Source of the DNA: Verrucomicrobiota bacterium | GTDB lineage: Bacteria > Verrucomicrobiota > Verrucomicrobiia > Verrucomicrobiales > Akkermansiaceae | Assembly: GCA_009885905.1 (NCBI GenBank) | Contig: VFJU01000477.1 | Span: forward strand, 1-17,540 | Direction of reading: 5' to 3' | Length of the DNA stretch: 17,540 nucleotides | In this document: piece after piece, positions 8,792-15,436 of the stretch | How the letters are laid out: each line of letters opens with the position of its first letter | How positions within the stretch are numbered: position 1 is the first letter of the stretch | Position numbers and translations under genes: made by a program | The notes under the pieces: generated by a model | The model's database searches: none | Told to the model about the DNA's origin: nothing | The model's input: the letters and a program-made list of their open reading frames with translations, nothing else

Positions 8792-10115
8792 TCATAACAA
8801 ACTGTTCCTCTGGTCTGTCGTCTCCGCACTCGCGGGTTTTCTTTTTGGGTTCGACACAGTGGTCATCTCGGGTGCGGAGAAAACGATCCAATCATTGTGG
8901 GGCCTGAGCCCCGGGATGCACGGCCTCGCGATGAGCGCGGCGTTGTGGGGCACGGTGCTGGGGTCGCTTGTGGGGAGTTGGCCGACGGATCGGTTCGGAC
9001 GGAAGAAGACGCTGCTGTGCATTGGGGTGTTGTTCTTCGTTGGCTCGCTGTGGTCGGCGTTCGCGAGTGAGGTGTATGGCTTCATGGTCGCTCGCTTCCT
9101 CGGTGGCATTGCTATCGGTGTGTCCACGGTGGCGGCACCTCTTTACATCTCGGAGATCTCGCCGCCGGAGAGTCGTGGGCGGCTTACAGGCATGTTCCAG
9201 TTCAATATCGTCTTCGGCATCCTCGTCGCCTTTGTCTCGAACTCGCTGCTCGCGGGCATGGGCGACAACTCATGGCGCTGGATGCTCGGAATCATGGTCG
9301 TGCCATCTATCATCTACACCTCTGCATGTTTTTTTATTCCTGAGAGCCCGCGTTGGTTGATTTCGCGCAAAGGAGATCGTGCGGGCGGCATCGCTGTACT
9401 GAAACTCATCACGCCAAATGCCACCGCTGCCGAACTGGAAGCCAGCGCCGATGCCATGACATCGGCTGGCAAGGAAGTCGCATCCGCGAAGGGATTTTGG
9501 CGCATGGGGATGCGCACGCCGATCCTGATTGCGATCCTCGTGGCGTTCTTCAACCAAGCCTCGGGCATCAACGCGATTCTATACTTCGCACCGCGGATCT
9601 TTGAACTCACCGGCCTCGGCCAGAAAGCGGCATTGCTACAATCCGTTGGCATCGGCGTGACCAACCTCATCTTCACCTTCGTCGGCCTGTGGCTGATCGA
9701 CCGGCTCGGCCGACGCACGCTGCTCTACATCGGATCGTTCGGCTACATCGCCTCGCTGGGGTTATGCGCCTGGGCGTTTTTCACCGAACATTTTGCGATC
9801 GTCCCAGCGTGCATCTTTGCCTTCATCGCCGCGCACGCGATCGGTCAGGGCGCGGTGATCTGGGTGCTTATCTCGGAGATTTTCCCGGATAAATACCGCG
9901 CCAAGGGCCAGTCGCTCGGCAGCTTCACCCATTGGATCTTCGCTGCGCTGCTCACCACCTTCTTCCCGAAGATGGTCACGGCTTTCCCGGCAGGCTACGT
10001 CTTCCTCTTCTTCTGCAGCATGATGGTCCTCCAACTCATCTGGGTGAAACTCATGGTGCCCGAAACCAAAGGCCGGAGCCTCGAAGAGATCCAACACGAC
10101 CTCGGAGTCTCCTGA
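8784..10115 (+). CDS. Sugar porter, MFS sugar:proton symporter
   Basis: A 443-residue member of the MFS sugar porter family (XylE, GalP and eukaryotic GLUT relatives), with the length and hydrophobic pattern expected for 12 membrane helices in the inner membrane. Signatures in order: DRFGRKK at 69-75 in the loop after helix 2; PLYISEISPPESRGRL around 119-133 in helices 4-5; PESPRWL at 186-192; NQASGINAILYF around 257-268, the helix 7 motif that lines the sugar site; DRLGRR in the C-terminal half; and PETKGRSLEEI close to the end. The ATG at 8784 lies inside the end of the fructokinase gene, so the pair should be expressed together. The probable job is to import the hexose that the kinase phosphorylates. 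Substrate specificity cannot be read. Confidence 0.92.
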   Translation: MHNHNKLFLWSVVSALAGFLFGFDTVVISGAEKTIQSLWGLSPGMHGLAMSAALWGTVLGSLVGSWPTDRFGRKKTLLCIGVLFFVGSLWSAFASEVYGFMVARFLGGIAIGVSTVAAPLYISEISPPESRGRLTGMFQFNIVFGILVAFVSNSLLAGMGDNSWRWMLGIMVVPSIIYTSACFFIPESPRWLISRKGDRAGGIAVLKLITPNATAAELEASADAMTSAGKEVASAKGFWRMGMRTPILIAILVAFFNQASGINAILYFAPRIFELTGLGQKAALLQSVGIGVTNLIFTFVGLWLIDRLGRRTLLYIGSFGYIASLGLCAWAFFTEHFAIVPACIFAFIAAHAIGQGAVIWVLISEIFPDKYRAKGQSLGSFTHWIFAALLTTFFPKMVTAFPAGYVFLFFCSMMVLQLIWVKLMVPETKGRSLEEIQHDLGVS

Positions 10116-10419
10116 ATCCATTCACAATCCACCAGAGCATCACGTAGCCCTGACTTCCTTCGCGACGTGACCGTCCCACCCGTCGGTGGGCAGGCCGTAG
10201 CTGTCGTCTATCTCTGGTTAGGGATCGTCGGCGATGAGGGGCCCATGAGTTTGATGACGGGAGGAATCTGAGGGGAGTCTGAGTGGTTGAAGTCCCCCAC
10301 TTAAAACTCCTATTTCAACTTCTGCCGTGCCGATGGTGAGCCTGGCTTTTTTGGAATTTTTTTTGTGAAAACGGCAAGCAAGACCCATGCCCATTTGCTC
10401 TTCCAAGCCCGATAGGTTG
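10116..10419. other. Intergenic region with no convincing gene
   Basis: About 300 bases between the end of the sugar porter and the 3' end of the GH5-like gene. Frames here are short or broken and none resembles a protein family I know. It contains a hairpin at 10175-10190, a pair GTTGAA (10286-10291)/TTCAAC (10314-10319), and T-rich runs around 10348-10370. On the minus strand a 30-codon frame begins at a GTG near 10293, preceded by AGGAG, but it has no other support. The region could be decayed DNA. Confidence 0.5.
10175..10190. repeat. Hairpin CCCACC-cgtc-GGTGGG after the sugar porter
   Basis: A perfect 6-base GC-rich stem with a 4-base loop lies about 60 bases after the sugar-porter stop. 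No T tract follows on either strand, so it is not a standard intrinsic terminator, although it may stabilise the mRNA end or help stop transcription. Confidence 0.4.
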
Positions 10420-11634
10420 CTAGTTCCCCTTTTTCGCCAATCTGGCGTTGGTTGCGGCGATTCGATCAAGGATCCAGGAGTTGTCATTGGTCGCGGTGAT
10501 ATTCCACACTCCAAGGTCCGGATTGATGCTGTCGAAGACCCAGTAGGCGGCAAGGCCGATCCGGTGGCGCTCGATCAAGGTGAGCATTTCATCCACCTGC
10601 TCCTTCCGCTGTGGGATGCTGTTTTCGCCGATTCCCGCGCCGAACTCGCCGAGCCATAGCGGCTTGCCACTGGCGCGGGCAGCCGCCGCGGCCAGTTCGA
10701 AGTTCCCCGACAGGGTGGCGCCGGCCAAACCGCAGCCCGGATAGCCGGAACCATCCGCCCGCGGATGATAGATGTGCAGGCTGATCGTATCGATTTGGCC
10801 CGGAGCAGCTGCCTGTATTGCCTCGCTCCATTGTTCTTGGGAGTCGGGTTTCCAGCCCTGGCCCCGCGCCAGATGCCACGCGCTCGCACGCGTCATGGCG
10901 TCGCCGGTCATCACTGGCCGCTTGGGATCCAGCTTATGGACGATGTCCGCAAATTCTCGGTAGGCGTCGATCAGATCGGTGCTGCGCGGGAAGTCCGCCG
11001 CTGTGCGTTTGGTCGCGGTGCCGAGTTTCGGCAGCACCCAATACTCCGCTTTGACCTGAAATTGCAAATCGGCCTCCATTATGAACTCATTGCCGAATTC
11101 CCACGCCCAAATTGTTTGGGAGCTGCGATAGCGCCGGACCACGGATTCGGTGTAGCGCCGCATGAACGCGCGGGTTTTGCTATTCTTGTCGCCCCAGGCG
11201 GAGATCGGTTCTTCGCAAAGGTCCGGCACCGCGAAGTGCGCCCAGAACAAACTGGGAATCAGCGCGATGCCACGACGTCCCGCTTCCTCGACGAATCGAT
11301 CCAGCAAGGCGAAATATTTTTCGGGATCATCACGGAACAGGTGCCACTCCACCGGGTAAAATCCACCCGCGGCAAATCGTGCGAAAGGAATCCTGTGCTT
11401 CGCAAGCAAGTCCATGCCCGCTGCATACTCCGGTGGATTCGCCGCCTGTTTGTCAGGGAATTCCAACAAGCGCCGGAAGCCATCGAAGTAATTCACGCCG
11501 ATTGCGTGAATGGCATTTCCGCCGCGCCGGAATTCGCCATCCTGCACCTCCAACGGTGGCTCCGCCACTTCACCATTCGCCGGCAGGATTGGCCACAAAA
11601 CGGCGGCGAACATCAGTAAGCAGTATTTCGTCAT
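10420..11634 (-). CDS. Secreted GH5-like glycoside hydrolase
   Basis: Using the ATG at 11634 gives 404 residues. The first 24 (MTKYCLLMFAAVLWPILPAN, then GEVA) are a clear signal peptide; a further upstream ATG at 11682 would add 16 residues that spoil it and would overlap the divergent promoter region. The body is a (beta/alpha)8 glycosidase of the GH5/clan A type. The acid/base is E183 in WEFGNEF, where Asn182-Glu183 is the classic pair. The nucleophile is E330 in LWLGEFG, and the active-site strand SLHIYHP is at 285-291. GH5 enzymes cut beta-linked polysaccharides such as mannan, cellulose or xyloglucan. Because a GH130 phosphorylase and a GPH symporter are next door, endo- or exo-acting beta-mannanase activity is my best guess. 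The gene is divergent from the symporter and carries part of the shared TGTTGCGT motif region in its promoter. Confidence 0.85.
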   Translation of the reverse strand: MTKYCLLMFAAVLWPILPANGEVAEPPLEVQDGEFRRGGNAIHAIGVNYFDGFRRLLEFPDKQAANPPEYAAGMDLLAKHRIPFARFAAGGFYPVEWHLFRDDPEKYFALLDRFVEEAGRRGIALIPSLFWAHFAVPDLCEEPISAWGDKNSKTRAFMRRYTESVVRRYRSSQTIWAWEFGNEFIMEADLQFQVKAEYWVLPKLGTATKRTAADFPRSTDLIDAYREFADIVHKLDPKRPVMTGDAMTRASAWHLARGQGWKPDSQEQWSEAIQAAAPGQIDTISLHIYHPRADGSGYPGCGLAGATLSGNFELAAAAARASGKPLWLGEFGAGIGENSIPQRKEQVDEMLTLIERHRIGLAAYWVFDSINPDLGVWNITATNDNSWILDRIAATNARLAKKGN

Positions 11635-11641
11635 GTACAGC

Positions 11642-11669
11642 AGTCTAGTAAAGATCGCACTTGACGCAA
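11642..11669 (-). promoter_or_regulatory. Candidate promoter of the GH5-like gene
   Basis: On the minus strand, TTGCGT (11669-11664) and TAGACT (11647-11642) are separated by 16 bases. The -10-like box sits inside CTAGACTGC, which ends 5 bases before the ATG at 11634; the same nine bases precede the LacI-family gene. Transcription would start at or next to the ATG, so the mRNA might be leaderless. Confidence 0.3.
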
Positions 11670-11681
11670 CAAGAAACAACA
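11664..11681. promoter_or_regulatory. Shared motif TGTTGCGT, copy 1 (between GH5 and symporter)
   Basis: ACGCAACA at 11664-11671 reads TGTTGCGT on the minus strand; a degenerate copy, TGTTGT, lies 10 bases upstream of it in that orientation (11681-11676). It overlaps TTGACG at 11661-11666, a possible -35 for the symporter, and the possible -35 of the divergent GH5 gene. One bound protein could therefore govern both directions. Confidence 0.4.
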
Positions 11682-11699
11682 TTACGGATGGGTGCAGCC

Positions 11700-13106
11700 A
11701 TGCAAAAACCTAAATCGTCTGATCCTGCTCCACCGACTGACGGCCCGCTTCCGGCCAAGACCAAGGCGGCCTGGGCAAGCGGGGCGATTGCGGACGTGTT
11801 CATGGCGAATTCGTTCAGCTACCTTGCGCTTCCGATCTACAATGTGGCCTTGAAGGTGGATCCGGTGTTTCTCGGTTGGGCGATGGGTTTGCCACGGATA
11901 TGGGACGCCTTCGCGGACACCTTCGCTGGCAACATTTCCGACAACACGCGCTCGCGCTGGGGTCGCCGCCGCCCCTTCATTTTCTTCGGCGCGTTGCTGA
12001 GCGGCTTGTTCTTCGCGCTGATGTGGATGCCCCCGGCAAAGGCGACCCCGCAGGTCATCGGTATTTATTTCCTGATCGCATCCTTTCTCTATTACACCGC
12101 CTATGCGGTGTTCACGGTGCCATGGGGTGCCTTGGGACTTGAACTGACCGGCGACTACAATGAGCGCACCAACGTGCAGGCATGGAAGAACGCCCTGCAA
12201 GCCATTGGCGGGTTGTTCCTCGGGGCGCTGTGGTGGCTCTCACTGAGACTCGGTTCCAACGAGGTGGAAGGCGCGCGCTGGGTTGGGGTGATTTTCGGCA
12301 TCGTCATCGCCGCGGCGGGCATCCTGCCCGCGATCTTGGTGCGCGAGCGCCAGGTCGACCGCAGCCAGCAAAAAATCCCGTTTCTGAAAGCAGCGCGGGC
12401 GACCTTTGCAAACCCCGCCTTCCTCTGCATCGCCGGATTCACCCTATGCATTATCTTCGGTATCTTCGTCATCAACTCGTTCGCACTCTACATCAACATC
12501 ATCCATGTCTACGGCGGGGATAAAGCCGGCGTTTCGACCCTCAACATGATCATCAACGGCGTGTTCCAAGCCGTTGGACTCGCTATCACCCCGGTGGTCG
12601 CAGCGGTGGCCCGCCGTGCCGGAAAAAGCCGCACCCTCATTGGTGGCATGGTTTTGGTGATTATGGGTTTTCTCTCCAGTTGGTGGACTTACACCCCTTC
12701 TGCGCCCTACCTACAAGCTGTCAGTTTGATCCTGATCAGCCCCGGCCTTTCCTGCCTGTGGATCATCGGTCCTTCGATGCTCGCCGATGTCTGCGACTAT
12801 GATGAAACCAAGACCGGTCTGCGCCGCGAGGGGATGTATAACGCATGCTACGCCTGGACCATCAAGGCCGGGATCGCCCTGACCATGGTGCTCGGGGGCT
12901 ACATGCTCAAATGGGCTGGCTACGACGCCGCTCGCGAGGCCGATCAGGCGGCCGGAGTCGTGGACCGCCTCCGCCTGCTTTACATGACCGTTCCCGCGGT
13001 GATGTCGTTCATCGGCATCATTTTTGTCGTCCTTTACCCTCTCAATGATCGGCGCGTCGCTGAAATCCGGAAACAACTTGCCTCCAAGCCACAGGATTCC
13101 GCTTGA
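11700..13106 (+). CDS. GPH-family sugar:cation symporter (MFS_2)
   Basis: A membrane protein of about 468 residues of the glycoside-pentoside-hexuronide:cation symporter family (MelB, LacS and XynB/YicJ relatives), with about 12 hydrophobic segments. The family signature is the stretch TVPWGALGLELTGDYNERT, corresponding to the conserved 'P-x-G-A-L-x-x-E-L-T-x-D-Y-x-E-R' loop; the region before helix 1 is Pro-rich and hydrophilic. The start is uncertain: ATG 11700 has a GGATGGG stretch upstream, ATG 11688 has nothing, and a TTG at 11661 would lie inside the shared regulatory motif. Substrates of the family are oligosaccharides or glycosides moved with Na+ or H+. Between a GH5-like enzyme and a GH130 phosphorylase, beta-mannoside oligosaccharides are the likely cargo (inference). 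Confidence 0.9.
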   Translation: MQKPKSSDPAPPTDGPLPAKTKAAWASGAIADVFMANSFSYLALPIYNVALKVDPVFLGWAMGLPRIWDAFADTFAGNISDNTRSRWGRRRPFIFFGALLSGLFFALMWMPPAKATPQVIGIYFLIASFLYYTAYAVFTVPWGALGLELTGDYNERTNVQAWKNALQAIGGLFLGALWWLSLRLGSNEVEGARWVGVIFGIVIAAAGILPAILVRERQVDRSQQKIPFLKAARATFANPAFLCIAGFTLCIIFGIFVINSFALYINIIHVYGGDKAGVSTLNMIINGVFQAVGLAITPVVAAVARRAGKSRTLIGGMVLVIMGFLSSWWTYTPSAPYLQAVSLILISPGLSCLWIIGPSMLADVCDYDETKTGLRREGMYNACYAWTIKAGIALTMVLGGYMLKWAGYDAAREADQAAGVVDRLRLLYMTVPAVMSFIGIIFVVLYPLNDRRVAEIRKQLASKPQDSA

Positions 13107-13130
13107 CATCTCGGAGTGGTAAGGCACAAT
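13103..13130 (+). promoter_or_regulatory. Candidate promoter of the GH130 gene
   Basis: TTGACA at 13103-13108, a perfect -35 hexamer, overlaps the stop region of the symporter gene. After 16 bases comes CACAAT at 13125-13130, a four-of-six match to the -10. Transcription would begin near 13137, so the GH130 gene could be transcribed separately from the symporter. Confidence 0.45.
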
Positions 13131-13142
13131 ATTACGCAACAT
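13131..13142. promoter_or_regulatory. Shared motif TGTTGCGT, copy 2 (before GH130)
   Basis: ACGCAACA at 13134-13141 is the reverse complement of TGTTGCGT. It lies directly after the proposed -10 and over the predicted transcription start, an effective place for a repressor. A degenerate TATTG lies 10 bases away in the same orientation. Confidence 0.4.
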
Positions 13143-14147
13143 ATGAACGCGCCTGCAATGATCGCCCTCAAGCCCGCTGAATCCTCCCGCCGCCCTCGGG
13201 CCGACCAACCCATGATTGCACGCAGCGCGCACAATCCGATCATCACGGCGGCTCATCTGCCGTTCGCAGGCCAATGCTGCTTCAACAGCGGTGCGGTGCG
13301 CGTCGGCAAGGAAATCGTGATGGTACTGAATTGCTGGGACGCCGAGTGGATCCCCCATTTCCTGATCGCCCGCAGCAAGGACGGCATTCATTTTGACATC
13401 GGCACCAAGACGATCGCCACCCCGCCGAACGAATACCCCTATATCGGTCACGGAGACGGAATCTTCGACACACGCATCACCACGCTGGATGGATTCCACT
13501 ACATCACCTACAATGTCTCGTCAGCCCTCGGTGGCCGCATCCGCTTGATCCGAACCGCTGATTTTGAATCGTTCGACGACCTCGGCTTTATCACATCGAT
13601 CGATCACCGCAACTGTGTGATCTTTCCGCAGAAATTCAATGGCCTCTATGCTCGGCTCGAACGCCCGAATGGAGAAGGCAGCACCGGAGGTGACATCTAT
13701 CTGTCCTACTCGCCGGACCTGATTTACTGGGGTAAAACCCAGCTTTTGCTGCAAAAAAGCACCCGTTATTGGGAAAGCGAAAAGATCGGACCCGGCGCGC
13801 CGCCAGTGCGCACCGATGCCGGCTGGCTGGTCTTGTATCACGGTTGCCGCAAACACATGAATGGCATCATGTATAACGCTGGGGCGATGCTTCTGGATCT
13901 GGAGGATCCCTCGAAAGTCATCGGCAAAATGCGCGCCTGCCTAATGTGGCCGGAGGAGGAATACGAATTCCGGGGTAACGTTCCCCAAGTGGTGTTCCCG
14001 ACGGCCGCAGTGGCCGGCAACCATGCCGACGAACTATTCGTTTATTACGGCGCGGCTGACAGTTCGATTTGCCTCGCCACCGTCTCAATCAGCGCGTTGG
14101 TAGAACGTTGTCTGGCGGATGGTCCCTGTTTGCCAGGGCAGCCATAA
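13143..14147 (+). CDS. GH130 beta-mannoside phosphorylase-like enzyme
   Basis: From the ATG at 13143 the protein has 334 residues and no signal peptide, so it is cytoplasmic. It matches the GH130 five-bladed propeller family: NPIITAAHLPF near the start, FNSGAV, SKDGIHF, GIFDTRIT with the probable proton-donor Asp at D109, LYARLERP, then SEKIGPGAPPV, WLVLYHGC and LLDLEDPSKVI. These hold the family's phosphate- and sugar-binding residues. GH130 enzymes cleave beta-mannosidic bonds with phosphate, releasing mannose 1-phosphate; a few are hydrolases. The usual Asp-Pro-Arg around the catalytic Asp is Asp-Thr-Arg here. Starts at 13158 and 13212 are also in frame, and 13212 (MIARSAHNPI) sits at the usual family beginning. 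It follows the symporter by 36 bases. Confidence 0.88.
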   Translation: MNAPAMIALKPAESSRRPRADQPMIARSAHNPIITAAHLPFAGQCCFNSGAVRVGKEIVMVLNCWDAEWIPHFLIARSKDGIHFDIGTKTIATPPNEYPYIGHGDGIFDTRITTLDGFHYITYNVSSALGGRIRLIRTADFESFDDLGFITSIDHRNCVIFPQKFNGLYARLERPNGEGSTGGDIYLSYSPDLIYWGKTQLLLQKSTRYWESEKIGPGAPPVRTDAGWLVLYHGCRKHMNGIMYNAGAMLLDLEDPSKVIGKMRACLMWPEEEYEFRGNVPQVVFPTAAVAGNHADELFVYYGAADSSICLATVSISALVERCLADGPCLPGQP

Positions 14148-14200
14148 GCGGCGGTTCCACGGCGGAAAATGACCGTGAAGACCACCCCCCGCGCGCGATC

Positions 14201-15274
14201 TCAAAGCTTGCGTGGGGCAGGTCCGGTGCTTCCCCGCACGATCAGATCCCCAGCGATTGATAGTGCCGGATAGGGATTGGTTTGCAAGTTCTGCTCGATA
14301 CGGCGGGAAACAAGCTTGGCGGCTTCGTAGCCGAAGCGCTCGTTGGATTGACTAATCACCGTCAGCGGAGGATTGGCGTACTGGCAGAAGCGCGAGTCAT
14401 CGAATGACAGGACCGAGATATCCTCAGGCACCCGCCGCCCCATCGAAACAAGCTCGTGAATCGCTCCAAACGCCACTTCGTCACTCATCGTCATGAATGC
14501 GGTGGGCGCGGGATTTTTGTCCAACAAGACTCGCACCCCCCGCGCTCCGAATTCGAAGCCGTCGGCGACGGAATCTCCACAGTCCGCATGCGTGAATACC
14601 AGTTCAGGAACCGGCGTTATTCCGGCATTTGCCATGGCCTGCTCGTAGCCCGTTCGGCGCTCCACTCCGATCTCGAGTCCGGTCAACGTGTCGAGAAGAC
14701 CGATTGACCGATGGCCGAGATCGATCAAATGTGAGGTGGCCCGTTTGCCGAGGGCGGTTCCGTCCGAAACGATGGTCCACTGCGCTGCCTCCGGGGCACC
14801 ACTCAGAACGCAGCAATAGGGAAAGTTCTGCTCGTTGAGGGCCGCGAAATACTGGCTGTGCCGCGTGGCGTTCAGAAACACCGCGCCGTTCACCGAGCGT
14901 CGTCCCAGCACTCGGCTCAAATCGCATTCGTTAAGGCGCTCGGGTTTTTCGCCGAACAACGACAACTCCATGTCATTCTCCGTGCAAAATTTCCACACCC
15001 CGTCTAGAACCGCATCGACGAAGGGCGAGAACAGGCTGCTTTGGTTTGGCGTCACCTCAATGACCACGCAGATATTGGTTACGCGCGGTTCAAAGGTTCG
15101 CAGTTTGAATCCCAGTTCACTGGCTTTCTTGCGGATCAACTTGCGGGTTCCCACGCTGACATCAGGTCGATTGTTCAGAGCTCGGCTCACCGTTCCGGGT
15201 GAGACATTCATGCTCTCCGCAATGGTGTAAATCGATACGCCCTGAGTCTTTCCGGTTTTCTTTTTCGCAGCCAC
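14201..15274 (-). CDS. LacI-family transcriptional regulator
   Basis: A 357-residue LacI/GalR repressor. Residues about 13-60 hold the LacI helix-turn-helix and hinge helix: VSIYTIAESMNVSPGTVSRA followed by LNNRPDVSVGTRKLIRKKASELGF. The remainder is the periplasmic-binding-like ligand domain, with typical segments such as IDLGHRSIGLLD, PTAFMTMSDEVAFGAIHEL, ISVLSFDDS and a C-terminal GDLIVRGSTG. The start is GTG at 15274; no later Met would keep the DNA-binding domain. It converges on GH130 with 53 bases between and is divergent from the GH78-like gene. The natural targets are the neighbouring glycosidase and transporter genes, which share an 8-base motif. The inducer is unknown. Confidence 0.92.
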   Translation of the reverse strand: MAAKKKTGKTQGVSIYTIAESMNVSPGTVSRALNNRPDVSVGTRKLIRKKASELGFKLRTFEPRVTNICVVIEVTPNQSSLFSPFVDAVLDGVWKFCTENDMELSLFGEKPERLNECDLSRVLGRRSVNGAVFLNATRHSQYFAALNEQNFPYCCVLSGAPEAAQWTIVSDGTALGKRATSHLIDLGHRSIGLLDTLTGLEIGVERRTGYEQAMANAGITPVPELVFTHADCGDSVADGFEFGARGVRVLLDKNPAPTAFMTMSDEVAFGAIHELVSMGRRVPEDISVLSFDDSRFCQYANPPLTVISQSNERFGYEAAKLVSRRIEQNLQTNPYPALSIAGDLIVRGSTGPAPRKL

Positions 15275-15280
15275 AGCTGC

Positions 15281-15309
15281 AGTCTAGAACAGTTTGGATA
15301 TCTCGACAA
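15281..15309 (-). promoter_or_regulatory. Candidate promoter of the LacI-family gene
   Basis: On the minus strand, TTGTCG (15309-15304) and TAGACT (15286-15281) are 17 bases apart. As before the GH5-like gene, the -10-like box is part of CTAGACTGC, here ending 4 bases before the start codon GTG at 15274. No Shine-Dalgarno is visible. Confidence 0.3.
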
Positions 15310-15390
15310 TTTCAAATTTGCGCGTTATTCCTGACCGCATGGAGCAATCTTCGGAAATGAGCTGAAACCTTCAAAATTCCCGGAGTATTT

Positions 15391-15406
15391 TGTTGCGTAT
15401 TGTTGC
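15391..15406. promoter_or_regulatory. Shared motif TGTTGCGT, copy 3 (before GH78)
   Basis: TGTTGCGT at 15391-15398 is followed by a second TGTTGC at 15401-15406, 10 bases or about one helical turn on. TATTTT at 15386-15391 could be a -10 (with a poor CTGAAA at 15362-15367 as -35), which would put the motif just after the -10 as in the GH130 promoter. Confidence 0.4.
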
Positions 15407-15436
15407 TTTCAGGGAGACTGTCGTCCATCCAATATC

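Noticed and set aside
10175..10190. Hairpin as an intrinsic terminator
   Set aside because: The stem is good, but there is no T tract next to it on either strand, so it is listed only as a hairpin.
10218..10553. 111-residue open frame on the minus strand
   Set aside because: It overlaps the end of the GH5-like gene in another frame and resembles no known family; probably chance.
10765..11619. 284-residue open frame on the plus strand
   Set aside because: It is antisense to the GH5-like gene, which has both catalytic glutamates and a signal peptide.
12711..13499. 262-residue open frame on the minus strand
   Set aside because: It is antisense to the symporter and GH130 genes, both well supported.
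14148..14200. Possible bidirectional terminator between GH130 and the LacI gene
   Set aside because: CACGG at 14158-14162 and CCGTG at 14173-14177 can pair, but the stem is short, the loop is 10 bases and no T tract follows.
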